Below the pieces are notes generated by a model, which worked only from the letters and a program-made list of their open reading frames with translations, had not been told where the DNA came from and did no database searches. Below, in pieces: positions 24,899 to 33,070 of a DNA stretch of 33,726 nt. The number at the start of each line of letters is the position of its first letter. Position 1 is the first letter of the stretch. Both the position numbers and the translations under genes were made by a program. The stretch lies in the NCBI GenBank assembly GCA_045546775.1, contig JAZQDM010000083.1:1-33726 (forward strand), read 5' to 3'. The stretch comes from RGIG3002 sp045546775 (GTDB lineage: Bacteria > Bacillota > Clostridia > Lachnospirales > Lachnospiraceae).

Positions 24899-27800
24899 AA
24901 AGCATAGAAGTACATGGATTTAAGTCCTTTGCAAACAAAATAAATTTTCAGTTTCATACAGGTATCACCGGCATCGTAGGACCAAACGGTAGTGGTAAAA
25001 GTAACGTTGCGGATGCGGTAAGATGGGTTCTTGGAGAACAAAGAATCAAGCAGCTCCGTGGTGCATCTATGCAGGATGTTATTTTTTCCGGCACGGAGAT
25101 GAGAAAGCCGCTTGGGTATGCTTATGTAGCAATTACCTTGGATAACTCTGACCACCAGTTGGCAATCGATTATGACGAAGTTACCGTATCCAGAAGACTG
25201 TATCGTTCCGGCGAAAGTGAGTACATGATTAACGGAACGGTTTGTCGTCTGAAAGATGTAAACGAACTGTTTTATGATACCGGTATCGGAAAGGAAGGAT
25301 ATTCCATTATCGGACAGGGTCAGATTGATAAAATTTTGAGCGGTAAGCCGGAAGAACGTCGTGAACTTTTTGATGAAGCGGCAGGTATCGTTAAATTTAA
25401 ACGAAGAAAGTATGCGGCACAGAAAAAGTTAGAAGGTGAGCAGCAAAACCTTGTCCGTGTAAAAGATATTTTGTCGGAACTGGAAAAGCAGGTCGGACCG
25501 CTTGAAAAACAGTCTGAAAAGGCAAAAATTTATTTAAAGAAAAAAGAAGAATTAAAAACGCTTGATGTCAATATGTTTCTTTTGGAAAACAACCGTCTTC
25601 GTGAGCAGTTACAGAGCGTGGAAGAAAAGTACGCGATTGCAAGCGATGACTTGGAAGAGACAACAACAAGATACGAAGATATCAAGAAGGAATATGAGAG
25701 CATCCAGGGGGAAATTGAGTCTTTGGATGAGCAGATTGAGGCGGCAAGAAACAGCCTTTCCGATACCGGTCTTATGCGCGGTAAATTGGAGGGCGAAATC
25801 AATGTTTTGAAAGAACAGATTCGTTCCGCAGAAGGCAACAAAGAACATTTGCACAGTCGTCTTGTCAATGTACAAAAAGAAATCGATTTAAAAAACGTGG
25901 ATAAAGAAGGCATTTTGTCCGACAAAAAAGAAATCGATGAACAGGTTGCAAAATTGCAGGAAGCACGAGATGCGGCCAAATTGCAATTGGAAGAAGTACA
26001 AAAGAAAATTGAAGAATTAAACAACAGCATTGAAGCCGGAAAAAATACGATTATCGATGCGTTGAACCAAAGAGCGACCATTAAATCACAGATGGGGCGT
26101 TTTGACACGATGATGGAACAGGTGAATATCCGCAAAGCGGAATTGACTTCCAGATTGGTGCGCGCGAAATCGGATGAAGCAGAGCAACAGGAACAAATCA
26201 GACAGCTCAGTGAGCAGTTTGAGCATGTCAATGTGGAAATCCGGGAACTGAATGACAAACAGACCGTTTTGGAAGAAAAGCTTTCCGGTATCCGTAACGA
26301 GCTTTCGGAAAAAGACCAGAAGCTTCGCGATATGCAGGTTGTGTATCATCAGGAAAAAGCAAAACTGGATTCCATTTCCAACCTTACCGAACGCTATGAA
26401 GGGTATGGCGGCAGTGTAAAACGTGTCATGGAACAAAAGGAAAACAATCCGGGTATTGTAGGTGTAGTTGCCGATATTATCAAAGTGGATAAGAAATATG
26501 AGACAGCCATTGAGACAGCCCTTGGCGGTAACATTCAAAACATCGTAACCGATGACGAAGAAACCGCAAAGAAAATGATTGCTTTCTTGAAGAAAAACAA
26601 AGGTGGACGTGCTACGTTCCTTCCGCTTACGAGTATTAAAAATCCGCAGGAATTTAAAACACCGGAAGTGCTTGAGGAAAAAGGTGCTATCGGTATGGCA
26701 GATTCCCTTGTAAGCATTGATAAAAAATACAAAGATGTGGCAAAGGCTATGCTTGGCCGTATCGTTGTGGTAGACAACGTAGACAACGCAGTCAAAATTG
26801 CAAAGAAATTTGACTACGGTATCCGTATGGTTACAATCGAAGGCGAACTTTTGGTACCGGGTGGTGCCATCAGTGGTGGTGCATTCAAAAACAGTAGCAA
26901 CCTTCTCGGAAGACGCCGTGAGATGGAAGAGTTGGAAGCAAAAGTGAAAAAACAGCTTACCGACATCGATGCGCTTTTGGATGATATCGAAAAGACAAAA
27001 GAAGAACGCAACAAGCTTCGTGTGGAATTGGAAGAAACAAAAGCAACGTTGCAGGATAAGTTTATCGAGCAAAACACAGCCCGTCTTAACGTGATGCAGG
27101 CAGAAGAACGCAAAAACGAAACGGAGGCCGGTTTTGATGCATTGAAAGCAGAAGAGAGCGATATTGAGAAGCAGATTGCGGAAATCAAAGAGAGCAAAGA
27201 TGCGATTATCAAAGAGCTTGCGGATTCGGAACAGTTAGAAAAAAATGTAGATGCGCAGATTGCAACATTCCAAAAAGAATTGGAAGAAAAGCGCAGCGAG
27301 GAATCCGAGCAGACTGCCAAAACATCCGAGTGGGATGTGGAAGTAGAAAAAATGCTTCAGCAACAACAATTCCATCAGCAAAACGTGGATCGTATCGACG
27401 GCGAAATTTTGCGTTTTACGGGCGAATTGGATGAAATAAAAGAGGGTATCCGAAACAACGATACTGATATGGAAAACAAGAAAAATTCCATCGTAGAAAT
27501 CGAAAAAACGATTGAGGCATCTCATGAAACACAGACGGATACAGAAATAAAATTAAAAGAAAACGCAGCGCGCAGGGAAGAATTGAATAACAAACAGAAA
27601 AACTTCTTTACAACACGAGAAGAGATGGCAGAACGTATGACTGCCCTGGATAAAGAAGTGTATCGTTTGAATGCGCAAAAAGAGCGTATGGAAGATTCGA
27701 TTGCGGGACAGATTAACTATATGTGGGATGAGTACGAAATTACACTTTCCGACGCAGCCACACTCCGCGATGAAACAATGACCGATTTGCCGGCCATGAA

Positions 27801-28449
27801 GAAAGATATTTCTGCATTGAAAGACCAGATTCGTAAGCTTGGTGATGTAAACGTCAATGCCATTGAAGATTACAAAAATTTGATGGAGCGTTATACGTTC
27901 TTGAAAACCCAGCATGACGATTTGGTGGAGGCAGAAAAGACACTTCAAAATATTATCGAAGAGCTGGACGGCGCTATGCGCAAACAGTTCCGTGAAAAAT
28001 TTGCAGAGATCAGTTCGGAATTTGACAAAGTATTTAAAGAGCTTTTTGGAGGCGGAAAGGGTACTTTGGAACTGATGGAAGACGAAGATATTTTGGAAGC
28101 AGGCATCCGCATTATTGCGCAGCCTCCGGGAAAAAAACTGCAAAACATGATGCAGCTTTCCGGTGGAGAAAAAGCGTTGACCGCAATTTCTTTGTTGTTT
28201 GCAATCCAGAACTTAAAACCGTCACCGTTTTGTCTTTTGGACGAAATTGAGGCGGCACTTGACGATAATAACGTTACCCGCTTTGCAAAATATTTACATA
28301 AGCTGACAAAATATACACAGTTTATCGTTATTACACATAGACGAGGCACGATGGAAAAAGCAGACCGCCTTTATGGTATTACGATGCAGGAAAAAGGGGT
28401 ATCGACCCTTGTCAGTGTAAATCTGATTGACAAAGAATTGGATGATTAG
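24889..28449 (+). CDS. smc: Chromosome segregation ATPase SMC
   Basis: The long ABC-type ATPase of the Smc-ScpAB condensin, which organises and separates chromosomes. 1186 residues, the standard length. N-terminal Walker A G-P-N-G-S-G-K-S is at 31-38. Two long coiled coils, rich in Glu, Lys and Gln, flank a hinge at about 510-670 (V-A-D-I-I-K-V and G-G-A-I-S-G-G-A segments). The C-terminal head has the signature L-S-G-G-E-K at 1090-1095 and Walker B ending Asp1118-Glu1119, with a D-loop. The start overlaps the rnc end by 10 bases. No scpA or scpB is nearby. Confidence 0.98.
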   Translation: MYLKSIEVHGFKSFANKINFQFHTGITGIVGPNGSGKSNVADAVRWVLGEQRIKQLRGASMQDVIFSGTEMRKPLGYAYVAITLDNSDHQLAIDYDEVTVSRRLYRSGESEYMINGTVCRLKDVNELFYDTGIGKEGYSIIGQGQIDKILSGKPEERRELFDEAAGIVKFKRRKYAAQKKLEGEQQNLVRVKDILSELEKQVGPLEKQSEKAKIYLKKKEELKTLDVNMFLLENNRLREQLQSVEEKYAIASDDLEETTTRYEDIKKEYESIQGEIESLDEQIEAARNSLSDTGLMRGKLEGEINVLKEQIRSAEGNKEHLHSRLVNVQKEIDLKNVDKEGILSDKKEIDEQVAKLQEARDAAKLQLEEVQKKIEELNNSIEAGKNTIIDALNQRATIKSQMGRFDTMMEQVNIRKAELTSRLVRAKSDEAEQQEQIRQLSEQFEHVNVEIRELNDKQTVLEEKLSGIRNELSEKDQKLRDMQVVYHQEKAKLDSISNLTERYEGYGGSVKRVMEQKENNPGIVGVVADIIKVDKKYETAIETALGGNIQNIVTDDEETAKKMIAFLKKNKGGRATFLPLTSIKNPQEFKTPEVLEEKGAIGMADSLVSIDKKYKDVAKAMLGRIVVVDNVDNAVKIAKKFDYGIRMVTIEGELLVPGGAISGGAFKNSSNLLGRRREMEELEAKVKKQLTDIDALLDDIEKTKEERNKLRVELEETKATLQDKFIEQNTARLNVMQAEERKNETEAGFDALKAEESDIEKQIAEIKESKDAIIKELADSEQLEKNVDAQIATFQKELEEKRSEESEQTAKTSEWDVEVEKMLQQQQFHQQNVDRIDGEILRFTGELDEIKEGIRNNDTDMENKKNSIVEIEKTIEASHETQTDTEIKLKENAARREELNNKQKNFFTTREEMAERMTALDKEVYRLNAQKERMEDSIAGQINYMWDEYEITLSDAATLRDETMTDLPAMKKDISALKDQIRKLGDVNVNAIEDYKNLMERYTFLKTQHDDLVEAEKTLQNIIEELDGAMRKQFREKFAEISSEFDKVFKELFGGGKGTLELMEDEDILEAGIRIIAQPPGKKLQNMMQLSGGEKALTAISLLFAIQNLKPSPFCLLDEIEAALDDNNVTRFAKYLHKLTKYTQFIVITHRRGTMEKADRLYGITMQEKGVSTLVSVNLIDKELDD

Positions 28450-28462
28450 AAAGAGGCAGAAA

Positions 28463-29407
28463 ATGGGCGAAGAAAAGAAAGGCTTTTTTAGCAGATTAAA
28501 AGCAGGGCTTGCAAAGACCAGAAATAATATTGTGCATGGTATCGACGCCGTGTTCAGCGGATTTTCTTCCATTGACGAAGATTTTTATGAAGAATTGGAA
28601 GAAATTCTCATTATGGGCGATATCGGTGTTTCTGCCACCGCAGAGATTATTGAGCGCTTAAAAGCGCAAGTAAAAGAAAAACACATCAAAGAGCCGGCAG
28701 ATTGCAAAGAGCTTTTGATTGAGAGCATCAAAGAACAGATGGAAGTGGGCGAAACCGCATACGATTTTGAACAAAAACAGTCCATCGTTATGGTGATTGG
28801 TGTAAATGGTGTCGGCAAGACGACGTCGGTTGGTAAACTTGCAGGAAAATTGAAAGAGCAAAACCGAAAAGTGCTGCTTGCGGCTGCGGATACATTCCGT
28901 GCGGCGGCAGGCGAACAGCTTACGGAATGGGCAAACAGAGCCGGTGTAGATATTATCGGCGGTGCAGAAGGTTCGGACCCGGCCAGCGTTGTGTTTGATG
29001 CAGTTTCTGCGGCAAAAGCAAGAAAAGTGGATGTACTTTTGTGCGATACGGCAGGAAGACTTCACAACAAGAAAAATTTGATGGAAGAGCTCAAAAAGAT
29101 GAACCGCATCATTGACAGAGAGTTTCCGGATGCGCACAGAGAAAACTTAATTGTGCTGGACGGAACGACCGGTCAAAATGCATTGATGCAGGCAAGACAG
29201 TTCAGTGAAGTAGCAAACCTTACCGGCATTATCCTTACAAAGATGGACGGTACTGCCAAAGGCGGCATTGCGGTAGCCATCCAGTCTGAATTAAAGATTC
29301 CGGTAAAATACATCGGTGTCGGTGAAACGATTGATGATTTGCAAAAATTCGATTCCGAGCAGTTTGTAAATGCACTGTTTGACATCGAAGAAAAAAGTGA
29401 GCAGTAG
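28463..29407 (+). CDS. ftsY: Signal recognition particle receptor FtsY
   Basis: GTPase receptor that docks the SRP-ribosome complex at the membrane. 314 residues: a short amphipathic, Lys-rich N-terminus without the long acidic A domain of E. coli, then the N and G domains. Motifs: G-V-N-G-V-G-K-T-T (P-loop), A-A-D-T-F-R-A-A-A, D-T-A-G-R-L-H, T-K-M-D-G-T-A-K-G-G and G-V-G-E-T-I-D-D-L. The start at 28463 follows AGAGG by six bases; the longer open frame begins inside smc and has no ribosome binding site. It is 13 bases after smc. ffh, often next, is absent: ilvA follows instead. Confidence 0.97.
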   Translation: MGEEKKGFFSRLKAGLAKTRNNIVHGIDAVFSGFSSIDEDFYEELEEILIMGDIGVSATAEIIERLKAQVKEKHIKEPADCKELLIESIKEQMEVGETAYDFEQKQSIVMVIGVNGVGKTTSVGKLAGKLKEQNRKVLLAAADTFRAAAGEQLTEWANRAGVDIIGGAEGSDPASVVFDAVSAAKARKVDVLLCDTAGRLHNKKNLMEELKKMNRIIDREFPDAHRENLIVLDGTTGQNALMQARQFSEVANLTGIILTKMDGTAKGGIAVAIQSELKIPVKYIGVGETIDDLQKFDSEQFVNALFDIEEKSEQ

Positions 29408-29421
29408 AAAAGAGGGATAAC

Positions 29422-30642
29422 ATGGAAGAAATGTTGACTTTGGAAAAGTTTGAAGAAGCTTCGGAAGTGGTACATCGTGTCACACAGGAGACAAAACTTG
29501 TATACAGTGATTATTTGAGCAACCAGACCGGAAACAAAGTGTATTTGAAACCGGAAAACATGCAGCTTACCGGAGCGTATAAGCTGCGCGGTGCTTATTA
29601 CAAAATCAGCACATTGTCAGAGGAGGACAGACAAAAAGGTCTGATTACGGCTTCTGCCGGAAACCACGCGCAAGGTGTTGCTTATGCAGCAAAATGTTAC
29701 GGTGTGAAGGCCACAATTGTAATGCCTTCCACAACGCCCCTTATGAAAGTAAACCGCACAAAAAGCTATGGCGCGGATGTGGTGCTTTACGGGGATGTGT
29801 ATGATGAAGCCTGTGCACATGCTTACGAATTAGCAGAAAAATACGGTTATACATTTATCCATCCGTTTGATGACTTGACGGTAGCAACCGGTCAGGGAAC
29901 AATCGCTATGGAAATTTTCAAAGAGCTTCCGCTTGTGGATTACATATTAGTGCCAATCGGCGGTGGCGGACTTGCTACGGGTGTTTCTACACTTGCCAAA
30001 TTGCTGAATCCTAAAATTAAAGTAATCGGCGTAGAACCTGCCGGAGCTGCCTGCATGAAGGCGTCCATAAAAGAAGGAAAAGTGTTGACACTTCCGGGAG
30101 TAAATACGATCGCAGACGGTACTGCCGTAAAAACGCCGGGTAGTCTTATTTTCCCGTATTTGCAGCAAAATTTGGATGATATTATCGCCGTGCCGGATGA
30201 GGAACTTGTTGTGTCCTTCCTGGACATGGTAGAAAACCACAAGATGGTTGTGGAAAATTCCGGTCTTCTCACAGTAGCTGCTTTAAAACAGCTTGACGTA
30301 AAAGGAAAGAAAGTAGTATCTATTCTTTCCGGCGGAAATATGGATATTATTACGATGTCTTCCGTTGTGCAGCAAGGTCTTATTTTTAGAGACAGAATCT
30401 TTACGGTTTCCGTTCTTTTGCCGGATAAGCCGGGCGAATTGTCCCGCGTGGCAGATGTTTTGGCAAAACAGAACGGTAACGTTATCAAATTGGAGCACAA
30501 CCAGTTCGTATCCATCAACCGAAATGCAGCAGTGGAGCTTCGCATTACCGTGGAAGCGTTCGGTACAGAACACAAGGCGCAAATCATCGAGGCGTTAAAT
30601 ACAGAAGGGTATCGTCCGAGAGTCGTAACTACGAATATTTAA
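29422..30642 (+). CDS. ilvA: Threonine ammonia-lyase with C-terminal ACT domain
   Basis: PLP enzyme that turns threonine into 2-oxobutyrate and ammonia, either for isoleucine synthesis or for catabolism. 406 residues. The PLP lysine is Lys54 in T-G-A-Y-K-L-R-G-A; S-A-G-N-H-A-Q-G-V-A and the G-G-G-G-L PLP phosphate loop are present. From about residue 325 a single ACT domain (S-V-L-L-P-D-K-P-G-E-L) follows. This medium-length form, with one ACT domain, is between TdcB and the long biosynthetic IlvA, so feedback by isoleucine is possible but not certain; tdcB is an alternative symbol. It starts 14 bases after ftsY, thus in the same operon, and is closed by a long-stem terminator. Confidence 0.93.
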   Translation: MEEMLTLEKFEEASEVVHRVTQETKLVYSDYLSNQTGNKVYLKPENMQLTGAYKLRGAYYKISTLSEEDRQKGLITASAGNHAQGVAYAAKCYGVKATIVMPSTTPLMKVNRTKSYGADVVLYGDVYDEACAHAYELAEKYGYTFIHPFDDLTVATGQGTIAMEIFKELPLVDYILVPIGGGGLATGVSTLAKLLNPKIKVIGVEPAGAACMKASIKEGKVLTLPGVNTIADGTAVKTPGSLIFPYLQQNLDDIIAVPDEELVVSFLDMVENHKMVVENSGLLTVAALKQLDVKGKKVVSILSGGNMDIITMSSVVQQGLIFRDRIFTVSVLLPDKPGELSRVADVLAKQNGNVIKLEHNQFVSINRNAAVELRITVEAFGTEHKAQIIEALNTEGYRPRVVTTNI

Positions 30643-30645
30643 TTA

Positions 30646-30721
30646 AAAAAAGAATTCATTCAGAAAAGTGAAAGGCGTGTTTTTGTGCGCAAATATTCTC
30701 TTTCTGAGTGGATTCTTTTTG
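30646..30721 (+). terminator. Long-stem terminator after ilvA
   Basis: About 20 bp of stem: an A run and GAATTCATTCAGAAA at 30646-30666 pair with TTTCTGAGTGGATTC and a T run at 30701-30721, with two G-T wobbles. The 34-base loop can form a small GCG/CGC hairpin. Five T's close it. It ends the plsX-to-ilvA operon. Confidence 0.7.
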
Positions 30722-30828
30722 TTGTTTGGGGTACAATAATAAAAAATTATGCTTTTTGGAAAAACGGATATACAAGTTGAGCTTTTTGGCTGTTTGCAAT
30801 AAAACAGTGGGAGAGGAGCGTGCTTTTT

Positions 30829-31698
30829 GTGAAAAACAAAAAAACATGGAAACGGATTGAGCTTGATTATGTGCTCATTACAGCAGCAGCGTTTTTGTAT
30901 GCGGCAGGGGTTTCGTTGTTTATCGACCCCAATAATCTTGCGCCCGGAGGTCTTACCGGTATTTCGGTTATTGTAGGTAAAGTTACAGGTATGGAAACGG
31001 GTACACTTTTGTTTCTCTTTAACATACCGATTGGACTGATCGGACTTTGGAAATTTGGCATTAAGTTTATGATTTCCACGTTTTATTGCGTCACGTTGAC
31101 CTCTGTTTTTACAAACTTGTTGGCGCCGATTGGTGCTGCCACCAATGATGTTTTTTTGGCGGCAATTGCCGGTGGTTCGCTCATTGCGATAGCGTTAGGC
31201 TGCGTGTTTAAATGTGGCGCGACGACAGGCGGAATTGATATTGTCATTAAATTGTTACGTAGAAAGTTTCCCCATTTGCGCACCGGTGGCTTGTTTTTGG
31301 TAATGGATGCAGCGGTTGTGACACTGTCCGGAATCGTGTTCCGGGATTTGGAAGCTGCACTTTATGCGGCGCTTGCAGTTGGCGTCACTTCGGTTATGCT
31401 TGATTTGGTGTTGTATGGCAGAGACGGTGCCAAAATGATTTATATTATCAGTGACAAACCGGAAAAAATCACGGAGAGACTGTTAGAGGATTTGGACATT
31501 GGTGTAACTTATATGGAGGGCTCCGGTGCCTACAGCGGCAAAGAGAAAAAAGTAATCTTTTGTGTTATGCGAAAAGCACTTGCGCCCAAAACGGAGCAGA
31601 TTGTGCGGGAAGAAGACCCGTATGCATTTATGATTGTATCCAGTGCTACCGAGATTTTCGGTGAGGGGTACAAGAGTTATTTTAGTGAGAAGTTGTAG
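30829..31698 (+). CDS. YitT family membrane protein with DUF2179 domain
   Basis: 289 residues. Five to six hydrophobic segments fill residues 10-190, with the family motif N-N-L-A-P-G-G-L-T-G-I-S after the first and the conserved C-G-A-T-T-G-G-I-D-I. The last 80 residues form a soluble DUF2179 domain (Y-I-I-S-D-K-P-E-K-I, and D-P-Y-A-F-M-I-V). The function is not settled; YitT proteins have been suspected as transporters. The GTG at 30829 is chosen because AGAGGAG ends 10 bases upstream; the GTG at 30820 would be only one base from it. Single gene with terminators on both sides. Confidence 0.9.
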   Translation: MKNKKTWKRIELDYVLITAAAFLYAAGVSLFIDPNNLAPGGLTGISVIVGKVTGMETGTLLFLFNIPIGLIGLWKFGIKFMISTFYCVTLTSVFTNLLAPIGAATNDVFLAAIAGGSLIAIALGCVFKCGATTGGIDIVIKLLRRKFPHLRTGGLFLVMDAAVVTLSGIVFRDLEAALYAALAVGVTSVMLDLVLYGRDGAKMIYIISDKPEKITERLLEDLDIGVTYMEGSGAYSGKEKKVIFCVMRKALAPKTEQIVREEDPYAFMIVSSATEIFGEGYKSYFSEKL

Positions 31699-31728
31699 TG
31701 AAAGGTGAGAAAAAGTGATTTAAAAGTT

Positions 31729-31771
31729 GCCTCTGCATATTAAATGAATATTGTACAGAGGCTATTTTTTT
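31729..31771 (+). terminator. Terminator after the YitT-family gene
   Basis: Stem GCCTCTG / CAGAGGC, with an inner ATATT/AATAT extension, followed by TA and seven T's. Confidence 0.87.
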
Positions 31772-32070
31772 AATGAATTATGCTACAATAAGAGCGAAAA
31801 TGAGTTTTTTTATGGTGAAAAGATTTCCACAGATAAGGTGGAGAGTATTTCTGAAGAAAATCTCCACCGTATGTTTAGAGATAAATATGGGATGGATTTG
31901 AAAAGAAAGTTAAGCGATTTAATGACTATTATATCGTTCCAAACTTTGTTTATGATATCGAGCAAGGGGAAAAATAAGGGAAAGAATTACCAACGGAGCG
32001 TAGAATTCCTTTAAAATATGGAACTCTACGCTTCGTAGGTAGACCAAAAAGCTTGTTTTTATTAAGATAG
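31772..32070 (+). pseudogene. Decayed gene fragment, family not recognised
   Basis: Protein-like sequence continues across two frames. From about 31781 one frame reads a charged segment that includes E-N-L-H-R-M-F-R-D-K-Y-G-M-D-L-K. Near 31916, at a short T run, sense passes to another frame with N-D-Y-Y-I-V-P-N-F-V-Y-D-I-E-Q-G-E-K, then a TAA at 31975-31977. The same frame then goes on with E-L-P-T-E-R-R-I-P-L-K-Y-G-T-L-R-F-V to a TAG at 32068. One lost base plus one stop codon would explain this. No convincing start or ribosome binding site is present. The family is unknown. The stretch could also be non-coding; the strong hairpin at 31993-32036 lies inside it. Confidence 0.45.
31993..32036. 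repeat. Strong isolated inverted repeat
   Basis: Seventeen aligned positions with one mismatch and one wobble: ACGGAGCGTAGAATTCC at 31993-32009 and GGAACTCTACGCTTCGT at 32020-32036, with a 10-base AT loop. No T run follows on + or on -, so it is not an ordinary terminator. It may be a remnant of a mobile element end or a structured RNA. Confidence 0.6.
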
Positions 32071-32091
32071 GATATTAAAAGGAGGACAAGC

Positions 32092-32160
32092 TTGGCTAAA
32101 GAGAACTATATGGAAAAAGCGGAATGAATTGCTTCATTGCGGCAAAAGAAATTTGTGTAA
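32092..32160 (+). pseudogene. Mini-ORF with strong ribosome binding site, interrupted by TGA
   Basis: AAGGAGG at 32079-32085 stands six bases before TTG, which opens M-A-K-E-N-Y-M-E-K-A-E and meets TGA at 32125. The frame continues for ten codons, I-A-S-L-R-Q-K-K-F-V, to TAA at 32158. The well-placed ribosome binding site suggests a former gene start now truncated, or a very short leader peptide. An inverted repeat AAGCTTGT/ACAAGCTT (32049-32056, 32086-32093) flanks the ribosome binding site and could hide it. Evidence is slim. Confidence 0.25.
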
Positions 32161-32192
32161 AAAAATACTGACAAAGAATGAGGGAGATGAAA

Positions 32193-32861
32193 GTGAACGA
32201 ACGTAAAAAAATAATAATACAGATTGTGATAGCCATAATAGGTGTGGGTGTAGGGTTATTGGGAGTTAATGCATTTAACCAATGTGTACTTATGAACCTT
32301 TCGCTTGTTTGGCGTATGGTTGTGATGGTCGTGACATATTTACCGATTGCACTTGTGCCTTTCTGTATTGCAATATTTAATAAGGATAGATGGTCTGACT
32401 ACGGTTTCTCAAAAGATAAGATTGGATATCAGGTATTAATTGGACTTGTCATTGCATTGTGTATGTCATTTGTTTTTACTGTGATACCTCATTTGGCAGG
32501 AAAAAGTGACTGGGTTGATAATCAACATCAATATCAATATATGTGGCAATTCATATATGATTTTGTTTATTTTGTTTTTTCAATTGCACTGGTGGAGGAG
32601 TTTGTTTTCCGTGGATTCTTCTATACAAAGATGGAAACACTCTTTGGTTCTTCTATAGGTGCAATTGTGGGTTCGTCGATTATGTTTGGATTGTTTCATT
32701 TCCTGAGTGGAAATATAGTACAGATTCTTTTGACCGGTATCATAGGAGCAATTTTTTGCGTATGCAGAGTCAGAATCAAGAATTGCACGCTGTTGTCACT
32801 CATTATTACGCATGGAGTGTATGATGCATTAATTACAGTATGGCTAAATGTTTTTACTTAA
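32193..32861 (+). CDS. CPBP family intramembrane metalloprotease (CAAX-like)
   Basis: 222 residues with about seven hydrophobic segments. The three active-site motifs of the CPBP/Abi family are intact: E135-E136-F-V-F-R140, F-x-x-x-H169 and H207-G-V-Y-D211. Bacterial members include bacteriocin self-immunity proteins and other membrane proteases; the substrate here is unknown. The GTG at 32193 is chosen because AGGGAG ends six bases upstream; ATGs at 32178 and 32187 are in frame but poorly placed. The surroundings are decayed and accessory in nature, and no bacteriocin gene is visible. Confidence 0.85.
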   Translation: MNERKKIIIQIVIAIIGVGVGLLGVNAFNQCVLMNLSLVWRMVVMVVTYLPIALVPFCIAIFNKDRWSDYGFSKDKIGYQVLIGLVIALCMSFVFTVIPHLAGKSDWVDNQHQYQYMWQFIYDFVYFVFSIALVEEFVFRGFFYTKMETLFGSSIGAIVGSSIMFGLFHFLSGNIVQILLTGIIGAIFCVCRVRIKNCTLLSLIITHGVYDALITVWLNVFT

Positions 32862-32921
32862 GCGACTTAGTTTGTATAAGGGTATTTCGCTCTGCGAGGC
32901 TGAAAATAATATAAAAGTATG

Positions 32922-32950
32922 TTGATATTTTGAGAGAAACCACATATAAT
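32922..32950 (+). promoter_or_regulatory. Sigma-A type promoter for the hairpin RNA and DUF3800 gene
   Basis: TTGATA, 17 bases, TATAAT. The predicted start near 32957 coincides with the first base of the first hairpin of the RNA that follows, which supports both calls. Confidence 0.85.
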
Positions 32951-32956
32951 AATTAT

Positions 32957-33050
32957 ACAGATATGAATCTGTTGCACGAAGTGCATTAATATTTGGGCTG
33001 ACCGAAAGGTCCTGGTCCACCGGCTGGCGGGGATTTACCCCGCCATTTTT
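32957..33050 (+). ncRNA. Candidate structured RNA of five tandem hairpins ahead of a DUF3800 gene
   Basis: About 94 nt, nearly all of it paired. In order: ACAGAT-ATGA-ATCTGT (32957-32972); TGCAC-GAA-GTGCA (32973-32985); an unpaired linker; GACC-GAAA-GGTC with a GNRA-type loop (33000-33011); CTGG-TCCA-CCGG (33012-33023); and TGGCGGGG-ATTTA-CCCCGCCA (33025-33045) followed by five T's. A good promoter starts it and a terminator ends it, 20 bases before the DUF3800 start. From memory, Weinberg and co-workers reported several RNA motifs named after DUF3800 in this position; whether this one belongs to a published class I cannot check. It could instead be a leader that attenuates the downstream gene. 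Confidence 0.7.
33025..33050 (+). terminator. Strong terminator at the end of the hairpin RNA
   Basis: A perfect 8 bp stem, seven of the eight pairs GC-type, with a 5-base ATTTA loop and TTTTT. It lies between the promoter at 32922 and the DUF3800 start at 33071, so expression of the gene from this promoter would need readthrough. Confidence 0.88.
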
Positions 33051-33070
33051 CTACATAAAGGGGCGGTTAC

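Noticed and set aside
26086..27072. Reverse-strand open frame of 328 codons
   Set aside because: Opposite the smc coiled coil and hinge. Its Phe- and Cys-rich content is what antisense of a Lys/Glu-rich coiled coil gives.
31751..32014. A single intact 87-codon gene
   Set aside because: The start is inside the YitT terminator and the protein-like signal changes frame near 31916; better read as a decayed fragment.
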